This document shows, in pieces, positions 9,941-19,418 of a stretch of 46,083 nucleotides of DNA (positions are counted from its first letter, which is position 1; each line of letters begins with the position of its first letter). The translations under genes and the position numbers were made by a program. This DNA comes from Actinomycetota bacterium (lineage in GTDB: Bacteria > Actinomycetota > Actinomycetes > S36-B12 > UBA5976), in the NCBI GenBank assembly GCA_947452765.1, contig CANGDR010000013.1:1-46083 (forward strand), read 5' to 3'. The notes beneath the pieces are model-generated. The model was not told the DNA's origin. It saw only the letters and a program-made list of their open reading frames with translations, and did no database searches.

Positions 9941-11110
9941 TCAGCCAACAAGTTTGATAGGTCGCAGCGAAGCGATTGCAATCGCAAGTACCAAACTAAT
10001 TGGAACAATGCCGTAAGCATTGTGAACTCCGATGTGGTCTGACATTGCTCCGAGAGCAAATGGTGCAACTCCGCTGGCAATGCCGGTACCAATCGAAAGT
10101 TTGCCACCACCACGATCTGCTCGACCACTACTTGCGCGTAGGGCGCGTTCAAATCCAAAGGGGAAATGTAGCGACATTCCTAGCCCAGTAATTGTCAACG
10201 AAACCAACATAACTATTGCTGAAGTCGATAACCAAAATCCTAAGAAGCCAAAAAACGACAGGATTAGTGCGCCGCGGTACAAAAACTCGGAATCAAATCG
10301 CGAAGTTAATCTAGCGCCAATCAACCGACCAACCGACATGCCACCAACAATTGTGGCCAGCGCAGCAGCACTGGCGCCCTTGGTGAGTCCGCCTTGAGCT
10401 GTTAGAACTTCCGGTGCCCAAAGCAACATGGAAAACTCAACACTTGCCGTACAAACTAGGGCTAGCCAAGACCACCAAAAAATACGTGGCAACGCACCTG
10501 GCAAATCATGGTGATCAGAAACTTCATCTTCTACTGCGCGAGGGCCATATAGGTCAGTGTTCCTTCCGCGAATCAGTTCAATGATTATGACCCCAGCTGC
10601 TGCGACTTGAATTCCTGGCCGCCAACCCCAACCAACAGTCACTCCAATCCCAACCATGACTGGAGCGAGTAAACCAACTGATGAAGCAACCGCATGTAGT
10701 TCACTGATTGCTGCCGGTGCTGCTTGTTTTTGTTGGTATGCCAAGTAAGAGGCAGTGCCCTGAATAATTAACGATCCGGCGCAAGTTGTGAACGCAACAC
10801 CAATCAAAGTGAATGGAAGCGATTTACCTAATGTGAAAAATAGGATTCCGGTTGCTAGCAACAGCGAGGCGTATCGAAGCATCAAGCCGCGCCCAACTCG
10901 CTTGATAATCGCACTTGTTGCAAGACCCGCAGTTACCGAGCCAACTGACATGGCAAGAGAGTGAAATGAAACTACGGTTCGAGATAGGCCTAAATCTTCC
11001 CGTAGAAACTGCAGTGTGCCGCCGAAGCCAAAAATAAACCAACCAAAACAGGTTGCTTGCAAATAGGAAATCCAGGTGGTTTTATCTCGGACTGGCCGAC
11101 GGTTAATCAC
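9941..11110 (-). CDS. MFS transporter, unknown substrate
   Basis: A 389-residue major facilitator with about 12 hydrophobic segments and an N-terminal FGWFIFGFGGTLQFLREDLG. The loop after the first helices (SAIIKRVGRG) stands where the MFS A-motif is expected but is degenerate. The substrate is not predictable. It lies 22 bases after serC on the same strand, so it can be co-transcribed with pdxH and serC, yet TACAGT 6 bases before its GTG suggests a second, leaderless promoter. Its end is 5 bases from the convergent 30-residue peptide gene. Confidence 0.85.
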   Translation of the reverse strand: MINRRPVRDKTTWISYLQATCFGWFIFGFGGTLQFLREDLGLSRTVVSFHSLAMSVGSVTAGLATSAIIKRVGRGLMLRYASLLLATGILFFTLGKSLPFTLIGVAFTTCAGSLIIQGTASYLAYQQKQAAPAAISELHAVASSVGLLAPVMVGIGVTVGWGWRPGIQVAAAGVIIIELIRGRNTDLYGPRAVEDEVSDHHDLPGALPRIFWWSWLALVCTASVEFSMLLWAPEVLTAQGGLTKGASAAALATIVGGMSVGRLIGARLTSRFDSEFLYRGALILSFFGFLGFWLSTSAIVMLVSLTITGLGMSLHFPFGFERALRASSGRADRGGGKLSIGTGIASGVAPFALGAMSDHIGVHNAYGIVPISLVLAIAIASLRPIKLVG

Positions 11111-11116
11111 CTAACA

Positions 11117-11122
11117 ACTGTA
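11117..11122 (-). promoter_or_regulatory. -10 element before the MFS gene
   Basis: TACAGT on the minus strand is 6 bases from the GTG at 11110, in the 22-base gap after serC. It would be an internal operon promoter. Confidence 0.45.
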
Positions 11123-11132
11123 CAGAACCAAA

Positions 11133-12275
<1,143 letters not shown>

Positions 12276-12319
12276 AGTGAATCTAGATTTACCGCGCTGC
12301 CAAGGATTTGCAAGAGTGG

Positions 12320-13006
12320 TTAAGGAGAAACGCGAACAACATTCCAGGCGCTAGCCTCACCCAGATTTGAACTTTCGCCTGATTTGATGAATCGCAAGCG
12401 ATCATGCAGCCGTGAGCGACGACCTTGCCAAAATTCCATCGATTCGACAGTGATTAAGTAGCCGCCCCAAAAGTCTGGCATCGGAATTTGCGATCCTTCG
12501 GGATACTGAGCTTGCAACTCTGCCATTTTGGTTTCGAGGATTTCGCGCGAATCAATAATCGAGGACTGCGCGCTAACAATCGCGCCGAGTTGTGAGCCAT
12601 GCGGACGAGTCCGAAAGTATGCTTCGGATTCCTCTCGGGAGACTTTAGTAACGTGGCCAACTACGTTTACTTGGCGATGTAGTGGATACCAAGGAAACGT
12701 AACGCTGATGCCAGGATGTGATTGCATGTCTTGCGCTTTGCGGGATCCGTAGTTGGTGAAGAAAGTTAAGCCGCGCTCGTCGATACCTTTAAGTAACACG
12801 GAACGGGTATGGACTTGGCCGTGCTCATCCGAAGTACCAATCACCATGGCATTAGGTTCGATCAAAGTATCCGGACCTAAGGCAACTGCCTCTGATAACC
12901 ACTTGGTGAATTGTGCGAGTGGAGTATCGGCTAACTCAGATTCAAGTAATTGGTCCTTGTCGTACGAGATGCGCATGTCAGCTGGCTTGGGCGTATCGAT
13001 ACTCAT
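12320..13006 (-). CDS. pdxH: Pyridoxamine 5'-phosphate oxidase
   Basis: An FMN enzyme oxidising pyridoxine/pyridoxamine 5'-phosphate to pyridoxal 5'-phosphate. Family marks: the region NAMVIGTSDEHGQVHTRSVLLKG, the FMN-binding TFFTNYGSRKAQ, and the C-terminal GRRSRLHDRL substrate/FMN site. The chosen start at 13006 gives 228 residues; an ATG at 13024 would add six residues (MRETIG), and an ATG at 12976 (MRISYDKD) is also possible. Neither upstream site is convincing. It is divergent from an MFS gene and upstream of serC. Confidence 0.93.
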   Translation of the reverse strand: MSIDTPKPADMRISYDKDQLLESELADTPLAQFTKWLSEAVALGPDTLIEPNAMVIGTSDEHGQVHTRSVLLKGIDERGLTFFTNYGSRKAQDMQSHPGISVTFPWYPLHRQVNVVGHVTKVSREESEAYFRTRPHGSQLGAIVSAQSSIIDSREILETKMAELQAQYPEGSQIPMPDFWGGYLITVESMEFWQGRRSRLHDRLRFIKSGESSNLGEASAWNVVRVSP

Positions 13007-13073
13007 ACCTATAGTTTCTCGCATTCTGTACCCGCTTGCTGTCCAACTATCCAGAATGTGAAAGCGCTACACG

Positions 13074-14354
13074 TTGAACTCTCGGATGTGCCAGAGTTTG
13101 AAGGTGCCCAAGCTCCTGATTGACATTTCGCCGCTTCGGGAAATCCCTGCTTATCGACGGATTTTTACGGCCGTATCAATTAGCAATATTGGGCAACAAA
13201 TGACCTCGGTAGCAGTAGGTATCCAGGTTTATTTCCTAACCCACTCGTCATTTGCAGTTGGCTTGGTTGGGCTGTGTCAGTTGATTCCACTGCTGAGCCT
13301 CGGGTTATTCGGTGGCGCAATGTCCGATTCCTATGACCGCAGAAAAATTGGATTTATATCTGCAGTCGGTATGGCTACGGCTAGTGCATTGCTGTTCACT
13401 CAAGCCATGCTTGGTTCAACGCATGTCTGGCCGTTGTACTTATTCGTCGCAATGTCATCTGCATTTTTTGCTGTTGGTAACCCGGCTAGGCAATCGATCA
13501 TTCCACGTATTGTGCCGAAAGAAAGATTGCATCAAGCCAATTCACTTTCCATGATGTCTTGGAATATTGGTTTCACACTTGGCCCACTTCTAGCAGGTGT
13601 GTTAATTGGAACAACGGGCAGTGTGGCTGTCGCCTATGGGGTTGATGTCATCGCATTCATGGTGATGATGTGGGCAATGTGGGCTTTACCTGCGCTACCA
13701 CCTTTGGAAGGTGCGCCTAAACGCCCAGGTCTAGCTTCTGTCAAAGAAGGCTTAGTTTTCCTAAAAGGCAAACGCAATATTCAGATGACGTTCTATTTAG
13801 ACATTGTTGCGATGGTCTTTGGATTACCTCGCGCGTTGTTTCCAGCCATCGCATTGCATTGGTATGGCGACTCAGTTGGAACCGCTGCATTTCGAGTTGG
13901 CCTACTAAGTGCAGCACCAGCTTTCGGTGCTGCTATCTCTGCACTATTTAGTGCGCCACTTAATCGAATTTATAAACAAGGTGTAGCAATCGCTTGGTCA
14001 ATTGTGGGATGGGGTTGCGCCATCACCGCCTTTGGCATGAGCAAAAATTTTGCACTCGCGTTACTTTTCTTGGCCCTTGCGGGTGCCGCCGATAACGTCA
14101 GCGCGCTGTACCGAACCACGATTCTGCAAACCGCAGTTCCTGATGCTTATCGCGGACGATTGCAAGGCTTGTTTACTGTCGTGGTTGCAGGCGGACCACG
14201 TCTTGGTGACTTCGAAGCTGGCACAGTTGCGGCCTTGGCGGGCGAACAATTCTCGGTAATTTCGGGCGGAATAGCGTGCATAGTTTTGACCTATGCATTA
14301 CTTAAATGGCATAAGCCATTTATGAAGTTCGACTCGCGAAACCCGGTTCCGTAA
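13074..14354 (+). CDS. MFS exporter, EntS-like (MFS_3)
   Basis: A 426-residue major facilitator of the EntS/transmembrane secretion effector group, with about 12 membrane segments. It opens with FTAVSISNIGQQMTSVAVGIQVYFLT. The inter-helix loop GGAMSDSYDRRKI is the A-motif and NPARQSIIPRIVP follows helix 4; both are typical of this branch, whose characterised members export siderophores and small drugs. The start is uncertain: TTG at 13074 and ATG at 13086 are in frame, neither with a clear ribosome site. It is convergent with another MFS gene, one base between stops. The substrate is unknown. Confidence 0.87.
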   Translation: MNSRMCQSLKVPKLLIDISPLREIPAYRRIFTAVSISNIGQQMTSVAVGIQVYFLTHSSFAVGLVGLCQLIPLLSLGLFGGAMSDSYDRRKIGFISAVGMATASALLFTQAMLGSTHVWPLYLFVAMSSAFFAVGNPARQSIIPRIVPKERLHQANSLSMMSWNIGFTLGPLLAGVLIGTTGSVAVAYGVDVIAFMVMMWAMWALPALPPLEGAPKRPGLASVKEGLVFLKGKRNIQMTFYLDIVAMVFGLPRALFPAIALHWYGDSVGTAAFRVGLLSAAPAFGAAISALFSAPLNRIYKQGVAIAWSIVGWGCAITAFGMSKNFALALLFLALAGAADNVSALYRTTILQTAVPDAYRGRLQGLFTVVVAGGPRLGDFEAGTVAALAGEQFSVISGGIACIVLTYALLKWHKPFMKFDSRNPVP

Positions 14355-14355
14355 C

Positions 14356-16008
14356 CTATTCGAAGTCGTGGATCATTTCGGCTTCGGGAGTTTCCTCGCG
14401 CCGGCCGTAGGACTGTCCTTTGGGTAGCTTCAAAGTTGCAAGTAAGCCAAGTGCCAAGAATCCTGCTGCTGCAAATCCAGTACTTGAAAGTGAATCAGCG
14501 AAAGCTTGTGATGCTGCAACTTGAATGTCTGGAGATCCGGGCGGGTCTGCCAAAGTTGGAATTGCGGTACCAGCAGACTTCTCAACAATGTCTGCGATAA
14601 CTGTTGCCTGTGCCACTGGCAGATTTGATGGCGGCGCCGAAACATTGTCATAAGTGTGACCATGCAAACTTACGAATAAAATGGTTCCGAGCACTGCGGT
14701 TCCCATGGCTGAACCAATTTGGCGCGCAGTGCTTTGGGTACCGGATGCTTGCCCGCTCTTTTGCGCGGGTACATCCGACATGATCAAACTTGTTAGCTGT
14801 GCCGTTGCGTATCCAACACCAACACCGTAGATGAATAACCATATTCCCAGCACCCAACCACTTACGGATGGCGAGACGAATATCGAAATTCCTAAGATCG
14901 CAATGATTTCCAAAACTAAACCAAGTCGTGCTACGAACCTTGGATTACGGGAATTTGCAATCTTTGCGGCAGTAGGAGCTGCGAAGAACGCACCAACTGC
15001 AAGCGAGGCAAGTAGTCCGCCGGCACCAAGCGCAGACCAGCCTAAAACGCTTTGCATAAATAGCGGAAGGGAAAACAGAATTCCGAATTCACCAAGACTG
15101 ACGATCAACCCAGCAAAGGAACCAAACCCAAAGGTTGGAATCAGGAAGAGTTTGAAATCAATTAGGGCAGACTTTCCAGCAGATGTGCGACGAGTTTCAA
15201 AAACATAAAGTCCGATTAAGGAAATCGCCGCAATTATGAATGAGTAGGCAACTGGGGAGAGACCACCAGCGGGCCATGGCCGGCCGAGGAAGCTAACGTC
15301 TTCAATCGCTTTCCACCAGCCGTAGTTGCGACCTTCGATAAGCGAAAAGATTAAGGTTGCAATTCCAAGGGTGCTAAGAACTGCACCGACAAAGTCTGGC
15401 TTACCAACGTCGCCCTCAGCTTTAGCTTCTGGAACAAATTTCCAAAGGCCAAAGAAAATGAAAAGTGCGATCGGCACATTAATCCAGAATGACCAATGCC
15501 AACTGAAAGTTTGAGTTAGCCAGCCACCAAGAAGTGGGCCGACTGCAGCCATACCTCCGATGGTTGCCCCGTAAAACGCGAATGCGATGCCACGCGACTT
15601 ACCTTTATAAAGTGAGTTCACAATCGAAAGCGAAGTAGGCGACATCATCGCGCCACCCATACCTTGGATTGCACGCGCCGTAATCAAAACCGCAGCTGTC
15701 GTGGAAGTCGCGGCCATTATTGAAGAGCCCGCAAAAACAAGTGTGCCCAACATGAATATCAAGCGACGACCGTAACGATCACCAAGTCGACCCATGACAA
15801 TAAGCAGCGCTGCAAAAGTTAGTGAATAAACCGCGTTAATCCATTCGGCATCAATAGAACTAATTCCTAGGTCACGAATGATGCTTGGCAGGATTACATT
15901 TACGATCGTTGCATCCATGATGATCAGGGCAACACCAAGGCTGATAAAGATCATTGGAGTCCAACCGTTGGCTGGTCGTTCGTCAATTACTGCTTGATTT
16001 TTGCTCAT
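14356..16008 (-). CDS. DHA2 (14-helix) MFS drug exporter
   Basis: A 550-residue member of the EmrB/QacA DHA2 family. It begins MIFISLGVALIIMDATIVNVILPSI, holding the family motif around Asp in helix 1; MGRLGDRYGRRLIF is the A-motif and the antiporter C-motif region is GATIGGMAAVGPLLGGWL. The length and about 14 hydrophobic segments fit proton-coupled export of lipophilic compounds. The exact substrate is not predictable. TAGCCT stands 7 bases before the ATG in place of a ribosome site. It lies 39 bases after the photolyase gene on the same strand. Confidence 0.9.
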   Translation of the reverse strand: MSKNQAVIDERPANGWTPMIFISLGVALIIMDATIVNVILPSIIRDLGISSIDAEWINAVYSLTFAALLIVMGRLGDRYGRRLIFMLGTLVFAGSSIMAATSTTAAVLITARAIQGMGGAMMSPTSLSIVNSLYKGKSRGIAFAFYGATIGGMAAVGPLLGGWLTQTFSWHWSFWINVPIALFIFFGLWKFVPEAKAEGDVGKPDFVGAVLSTLGIATLIFSLIEGRNYGWWKAIEDVSFLGRPWPAGGLSPVAYSFIIAAISLIGLYVFETRRTSAGKSALIDFKLFLIPTFGFGSFAGLIVSLGEFGILFSLPLFMQSVLGWSALGAGGLLASLAVGAFFAAPTAAKIANSRNPRFVARLGLVLEIIAILGISIFVSPSVSGWVLGIWLFIYGVGVGYATAQLTSLIMSDVPAQKSGQASGTQSTARQIGSAMGTAVLGTILFVSLHGHTYDNVSAPPSNLPVAQATVIADIVEKSAGTAIPTLADPPGSPDIQVAASQAFADSLSSTGFAAAGFLALGLLATLKLPKGQSYGRREETPEAEMIHDFE

Positions 16009-16015
16009 GGTTAAT

Positions 16016-16021
16016 AGGCTA
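16016..16021 (-). promoter_or_regulatory. -10 element before the DHA2 exporter
   Basis: TAGCCT (minus strand) stands 7 bases before the ATG at 16008. Confidence 0.5.
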
Positions 16022-16047
16022 GCGAATTAGCAACACTTGCTGGGTGC

Positions 16048-17448
16048 TTAATCGGCCTTTGGATAAAGGGGTTTCTGGGCCCCTTTGGGTAGCGCCTCTA
16101 GGCGAGCCAAGGCCTCTAAGCGCTCGGCAGCGTGATCGACTATTGGTTCTGGGTACCCGTGATCGAGTCCACCCAGGACCTTCCACGGTTCGTGAATTGA
16201 CCCATCAGGAATGTGCCGAAGCTCTGGAATGTACTTGCGAACATAATCGCCATTGGGGTCGAACCGGATGCCTTGGCCGATTGGATTGAATACTCGGTAA
16301 TACGGCGATGCGTCAGTGCCGCAACCGGCAGTCCACTGCCAACCGTGACTATTACTTGCCAAGTCGCCATCGAGTAACCAGTCGAAGAAATAGTTCGCAC
16401 CTCGCTGCCATTCAACATGTAAATCTTTTAGCAAGAACGAAGCGACCACCATACGCACTCGATTATGCATCCAACCCTCAGTTCGAAGTTGTCGCATTCC
16501 AGCATCCACAAATGGATATCCGGTTCGGCCTTCACACCATGCCGTAAATTTTTCATCTGCCTGCGTGCCAGTGTCGTATTTCATTTGTGAGTAGACCGGA
16601 TTGAAATAATCTGTGATTGTGTCAGGACGCTGGAAGGCAATGTCCGCATAAAATTCCCGCCACGCAATTTCTTTTCTAAAAACTTCCTGCCCGTTGCTAT
16701 CACCAAGTCGAGCCAGCAAAGTGCGTGGATGAATCTCGCCCCACTTCAGGGCAATGCTGAGTTTGGAAGTACCTGCAAGATCAGCGCGGTTTCGATCGTC
16801 TGCGTAATTTTCAATCGGACCTGCTAAGAATTTTTCAAAAAGTTCAAGCGCAGCGGCTTCCCCTGCAACTGGAACCACAACTGAACCGGTGTCCGGTCGA
16901 TCTGGGTAGCCATCACAGTTTTCTGGTGCCGCCCAAGTCGGCCACTTTTCTGGGTCTGCTGCTGGCGCACGCCATCCGTGAACCAGCCAGCGCTTGTAGA
17001 ACGGGGTGTAGACCTTATAAAAAGTTCCATCATCTTTAGTCACCCGACCAGGAGCAACTGCATAACCTGAACCAGTCTTAATAAATTCGACACCTTGGCT
17101 GGCAAGGGATTTGGCGATCTCATCATCGCGCTGGATTCCGTAACCTGAATAATCGGCGGCGCAATGAACTGCCTTCACGCCGAATTCTTTCGCTAGTGCC
17201 GGAATTACATCCTGAGCTTTGCCGTGTCTGATCAACAAGTTGTCACCGAGTGATGCATCCAAACTTCGAAGCGAATCAATTAAGTAAGCCTGCTTGGCAG
17301 TTCCCCAGGTAGGCCAGAGCGCAGGATCAATTAAGACGACTGGAGTAACACTTCCGTCGCCATCGTCGTATGCACCTTGGGTAGCTGCCACGAGTGCCGG
17401 GTTGTCATGAATGCGCAAATCCCGCCTAAACCAAAGCACACGTGTCAT
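16048..17448 (-). CDS. phr: Deoxyribodipyrimidine photolyase (class I)
   Basis: A light-driven FAD enzyme that splits UV-induced cyclobutane pyrimidine dimers. The 466 residues start with RVLWFRRDLRIHDNPAL (alpha/beta antenna domain). The FAD domain carries WREFYADI, GYPFVDAGMRQL, GWMHNRVRMVVASFL and DGDLASNSHGWQW. The last motif has Asn-x-x-x-Trp spacing as in CPD photolyases; a cryptochrome or (6-4) activity cannot be fully excluded. The start has no ribosome site; TAACTT lies 6 bases upstream. Its presence fits life in sunlit surface water. Confidence 0.94.
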   Translation of the reverse strand: MTRVLWFRRDLRIHDNPALVAATQGAYDDGDGSVTPVVLIDPALWPTWGTAKQAYLIDSLRSLDASLGDNLLIRHGKAQDVIPALAKEFGVKAVHCAADYSGYGIQRDDEIAKSLASQGVEFIKTGSGYAVAPGRVTKDDGTFYKVYTPFYKRWLVHGWRAPAADPEKWPTWAAPENCDGYPDRPDTGSVVVPVAGEAAALELFEKFLAGPIENYADDRNRADLAGTSKLSIALKWGEIHPRTLLARLGDSNGQEVFRKEIAWREFYADIAFQRPDTITDYFNPVYSQMKYDTGTQADEKFTAWCEGRTGYPFVDAGMRQLRTEGWMHNRVRMVVASFLLKDLHVEWQRGANYFFDWLLDGDLASNSHGWQWTAGCGTDASPYYRVFNPIGQGIRFDPNGDYVRKYIPELRHIPDGSIHEPWKVLGGLDHGYPEPIVDHAAERLEALARLEALPKGAQKPLYPKAD

Positions 17449-17454
17449 TAGGCA

Positions 17455-17460
17455 AAGTTA
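17455..17460 (-). promoter_or_regulatory. -10 element, leaderless start of the photolyase gene
   Basis: TAACTT (minus strand) is 6 bases from the ATG at 17448. Confidence 0.55.
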
Positions 17461-17488
17461 TCTGTAACGCGTGAGCCATGCATAAGTA

Positions 17489-17546
17489 CTTAAGTTACAC
17501 AGGTGTAATTTAAGTTACTTTCTGAACCGACTTTCACTTAAGCCAC
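17489..17546. promoter_or_regulatory. Repeated CTTAAG/TTTAAG decamers before the HTH gene
   Basis: CTTAAGTTAC (17489-17498), TTTAAGTTAC (17509-17518) and CTTAAGCCAC (17537-17546) are direct repeats 20 and 28 bases apart. Between the first two, AAGTTACAC and GTGTAATTT form a near-perfect inverted repeat. They lie upstream of an excisionase-type HTH gene; proteins of the related BldC group bind direct repeats, so autoregulation is possible but inferred. Confidence 0.45.
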
Positions 17547-17606
17547 ATTCGCCACTAATGTGAGGATCTACGAACAAGTGTGAAGTTCAGCCCGGAGGGG
17601 AAGCCG

Positions 17607-17654
17607 GTGCTTAACCCACACAGAATGGTTGTGGTGACCTATGGGTGCATCTAA
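17607..17654 (+). CDS. Possible leader peptide overlapping the HTH gene
   Basis: A GTG with the strongest ribosome site nearby (GGAGGGG, 17594-17600, 6-base spacing) opens a 15-codon frame (MLNPHRMVVVTYGCI). It ends at 17654, 14 bases inside the HTH gene in another frame. The HTH gene itself has only a poor site. Translation of the leader would hold ribosomes over the HTH start, so it could couple or attenuate it. It is supported by layout only. Confidence 0.4.
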   Translation: MLNPHRMVVVTYGCI

Positions 17655-17847
17655 CGAACGTCCGCTCGGAGAAGTCCGCTTCTTAACTGTCGCTGAAGTT
17701 GCTGCTGCAATGCGCGTTTCGAAAATGACTGTCTACCGGTTAGTCCATAACGGAGAACTTCCAGCAGTTCAGGTTGGTCGCTCATTCCGGATTCCAGAAC
17801 AGGCAGTTCATACCTACCTCCAGGAATCATTCGTCGAAGCTGGTTAA
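17641..17847 (+). CDS. Excisionase-family HTH DNA-binding protein (Rv0500A type)
   Basis: A 68-residue MerR/excisionase-like winged HTH protein. LTVAEVAAAMRVSKMTVYRLVHNGELPAVQVG is the DNA-binding unit, followed by SFRIPEQAVHTYL. Nearly identical proteins sit just before the bS22 gene in actinobacteria (Rv0500A next to Rv0500B in M. tuberculosis), as here (109-base gap). The family is related to BldC but is not BldC itself. ATG 17641 is the first start after an in-frame TGA (17635), so the start is well fixed. It is probably a small transcription regulator; targets unknown. Confidence 0.92.
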   Translation: MGASNERPLGEVRFLTVAEVAAAMRVSKMTVYRLVHNGELPAVQVGRSFRIPEQAVHTYLQESFVEAG

Positions 17848-17956
17848 TTCCACCGTTAGGCGAGTAAGTCCGCGTATATCTAGTGCGCAAGCAAGACCAA
17901 GATTGTGACTGCGTAGACTCGCAAGTGCAACAACTACAGACGTAAAGGTGGTCCTT

Positions 17957-18058
17957 ATGGGCTCGGTTATCAAGAAGCGCCGCAAGCGCATGGCTAAGAA
18001 GAAGCATCGCAAGATGCTTAAGAAGACGCGTTCACAGCGTCGCAATAAGGGTAAGTAA
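17957..18058 (+). CDS. Small ribosomal protein bS22 (AURKAIP1/COX24 domain)
   Basis: A 33-residue, extremely basic peptide ([19 protein letters not shown]...) ending RRNKGK. It is the actinobacterial AURKAIP1/COX24-domain protein seen as bS22 near the decoding site of mycobacterial 30S subunits. The length and nearly every residue match the family. AAAGGTGG about 5 bases before the ATG is a good ribosome site. It follows the HTH gene in the conserved order of this phylum. Confidence 0.93.
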   Translation: MGSVIKKRRKRMAKKKHRKMLKKTRSQRRNKGK

Positions 18059-18091
18059 AACCTTTATAGCCTGATAACCAAATAAGAACTT

Positions 18092-18913
18092 TTAGGCGCG
18101 GGAGCGTCGGGTAGCAGCGATTGCTAATCCGGCACCCGCGCCTACTAATGCAATGGCAGTGGCTCCTGCCGGTAGGCCGTAGCGCTTAACCATATGTTGC
18201 CTACGGAAATCATGAATCGGCCATTTATTTAAACTCGCATGTTGACGAAGCGCCGAATCTGGATTCACAGCAGTTGGATTTCCAACTGTGCTCAAAAGTG
18301 GAATGTCATTACTGGAATCCGAGTAAGCAAAACTATGTTTCAAGTCGATGTTATTTTGTTGCGCTAAATCCAAAACGGCTTGGGCTTTTTGTGGTCCGTG
18401 CATCGGAGCACTCTTTAGTTTTCCGGTGTACTTGCCGTGCACAATTTCACTGACGGTCGCAACTGCGCCTGTTAATCCAAGTTTCTCGGCTATGACGTTT
18501 GCAAGTTCGATTGGTGCTGCAGAGACTAACCAGACTTGGTGTCCCGCTGCACGATGTGTGTGTGCAAGCTGGACCGTGCCAGGCCAGACCTTGTCGGCCA
18601 TGATCTCGTCGTAGATCTCTTCGCTCAGGGCCTTCACTTGCTCCTCAGTGCGACCCTTAACGAATGCCAAAGCACTCTCGGTGACTTTGGCCATGTCGTT
18701 TAAATTCTCGGAACCTGAGGCGAGAAACTTACCTTGCGTAATCGCAAAGTTTGCCAGATCAGAAGCACTCAAAATCTTTCGTGCGAATAAGCCGCGAGCC
18801 AAATGGTAGATGCTGGCACCGCGCATGATTGTGTTATCGATATCGAAGAAGGCAGCAATATTTTGTGAGTTAGTTGCAGTTTCACCGAAACCAGAATTCG
18901 CAACATCGTTCAT
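18092..18913 (-). CDS. HAD-IB family phosphatase with C-terminal membrane helix
   Basis: A 273-residue HAD-IB hydrolase related to SerB-type phosphatases (compare SerB1, Rv0505c). The nucleophile motif is FFDIDNTIM (Asp24, Asp26), motif II is LVSAAP, and the acidic motif is AYSDSSNDIPLL. The C terminus has one hydrophobic helix (AGATAIALVGAGAGLAIAA) capped by arginines, so the enzyme is probably membrane-anchored with its domain in the cytoplasm. A longer frame to 19042 would overlap the divergent glutaredoxin gene. The ATG at 18913 has TACCCT 6 bases upstream and begins just before the conserved domain, so it is preferred. The substrate (phosphoserine or a lipid phosphate) is not settled. 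Confidence 0.88.
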   Translation of the reverse strand: MNDVANSGFGETATNSQNIAAFFDIDNTIMRGASIYHLARGLFARKILSASDLANFAITQGKFLASGSENLNDMAKVTESALAFVKGRTEEQVKALSEEIYDEIMADKVWPGTVQLAHTHRAAGHQVWLVSAAPIELANVIAEKLGLTGAVATVSEIVHGKYTGKLKSAPMHGPQKAQAVLDLAQQNNIDLKHSFAYSDSSNDIPLLSTVGNPTAVNPDSALRQHASLNKWPIHDFRRQHMVKRYGLPAGATAIALVGAGAGLAIAATRRSRA

Positions 18914-18919
18914 AGTTCT

Positions 18920-18925
18920 AGGGTA
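18920..18925 (-). promoter_or_regulatory. -10 element, leaderless start of the HAD gene
   Basis: TACCCT (minus strand) ends 6 bases before the ATG at 18913; it helps choose this start over the longer frame. Confidence 0.55.
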
Positions 18926-19019
18926 TCCAGAATGCTCAGCGACACCTTTGCGTTGCCCCAAATGGAATGTGCCACACTGTCTACAAAGGGTTGGTAACAG
19001 TGGAGTTGGTGAATAAATC

Positions 19020-19256
19020 GTGGCACCGCGTGTAGTACTCATCGGAAAACCAGACTGCCATTTGTGTGAAAACGCTCGGTTAACGATCGCTAAAGTGTGC
19101 GATGACCTTGGTATAACTTGGGGTGAACTCTCGATCCTGGATGATGCGCAGTTGGCTGATCAATATTTTGAATCGATCCCTGTCACATTGATCGATGGCA
19201 AGGTGCACGATAAGTGGCGCGTTGATGAGAACCGATTGCGCGCTGCACTTAGCTAA
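19020..19256 (+). CDS. Glutaredoxin-like thiol protein
   Basis: A 78-residue thioredoxin-fold protein: VLIGKPDCHLCENAR carries the redox CxxC (CHLC), SIPVTLIDGKV holds the cis-proline, and the end is a short helix (VDENRLRAALS). It corresponds in position to the glutaredoxin-like Rv0508 between the HAD phosphatase and the heme locus. It has a GTG start and only GGAG about 12 bases upstream. It could reduce cytoplasmic disulfides; the partner is unknown. Confidence 0.9.
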   Translation: MAPRVVLIGKPDCHLCENARLTIAKVCDDLGITWGELSILDDAQLADQYFESIPVTLIDGKVHDKWRVDENRLRAALS

Positions 19257-19357
19257 ATCGCAGAAATTTTTGGCAAAATTGGCCAGTCACACGAGTCACA
19301 TCCATAACATCGAATTTTCCAGATTCTTATAGCACTAAGTATCTCGCAATGCGAATT

Positions 19358-19385
19358 TTGACAGTTGTCAGAAAGCGCATAATCT
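19358..19385 (+). promoter_or_regulatory. Candidate rex promoter with inverted repeat
   Basis: TTGACA (19358-19363) and TAATCT (19380-19385) with a 16-base spacer. The -35 overlaps an inverted repeat TGACA-GT-TGTCA (19359-19370) that could be an operator. It does not match the Rex consensus. Confidence 0.45.
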
Positions 19386-19418
19386 GATCGCCATACGGAC
19401 CAAAGAGGGATGGTTTTG

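Noticed and set aside
13074-16008. Two neighbouring MFS genes as a recent duplication
   Set aside because: They belong to different MFS branches (EntS-like 12-helix and DHA2 14-helix) and lie on opposite strands.
17594-17616. GGGGAAGCCGGTG resembles part of the cobalamin riboswitch core
   Set aside because: The rest of the core and the B12 box are absent, and the downstream gene is an HTH regulator; the bases are better explained as a ribosome site for the leader frame.
18914-19042. Longer start for the HAD phosphatase at 19042
   Set aside because: It would overlap the divergent glutaredoxin gene, the added 43 residues show no homology, and the 18913 ATG has a well-placed -10.
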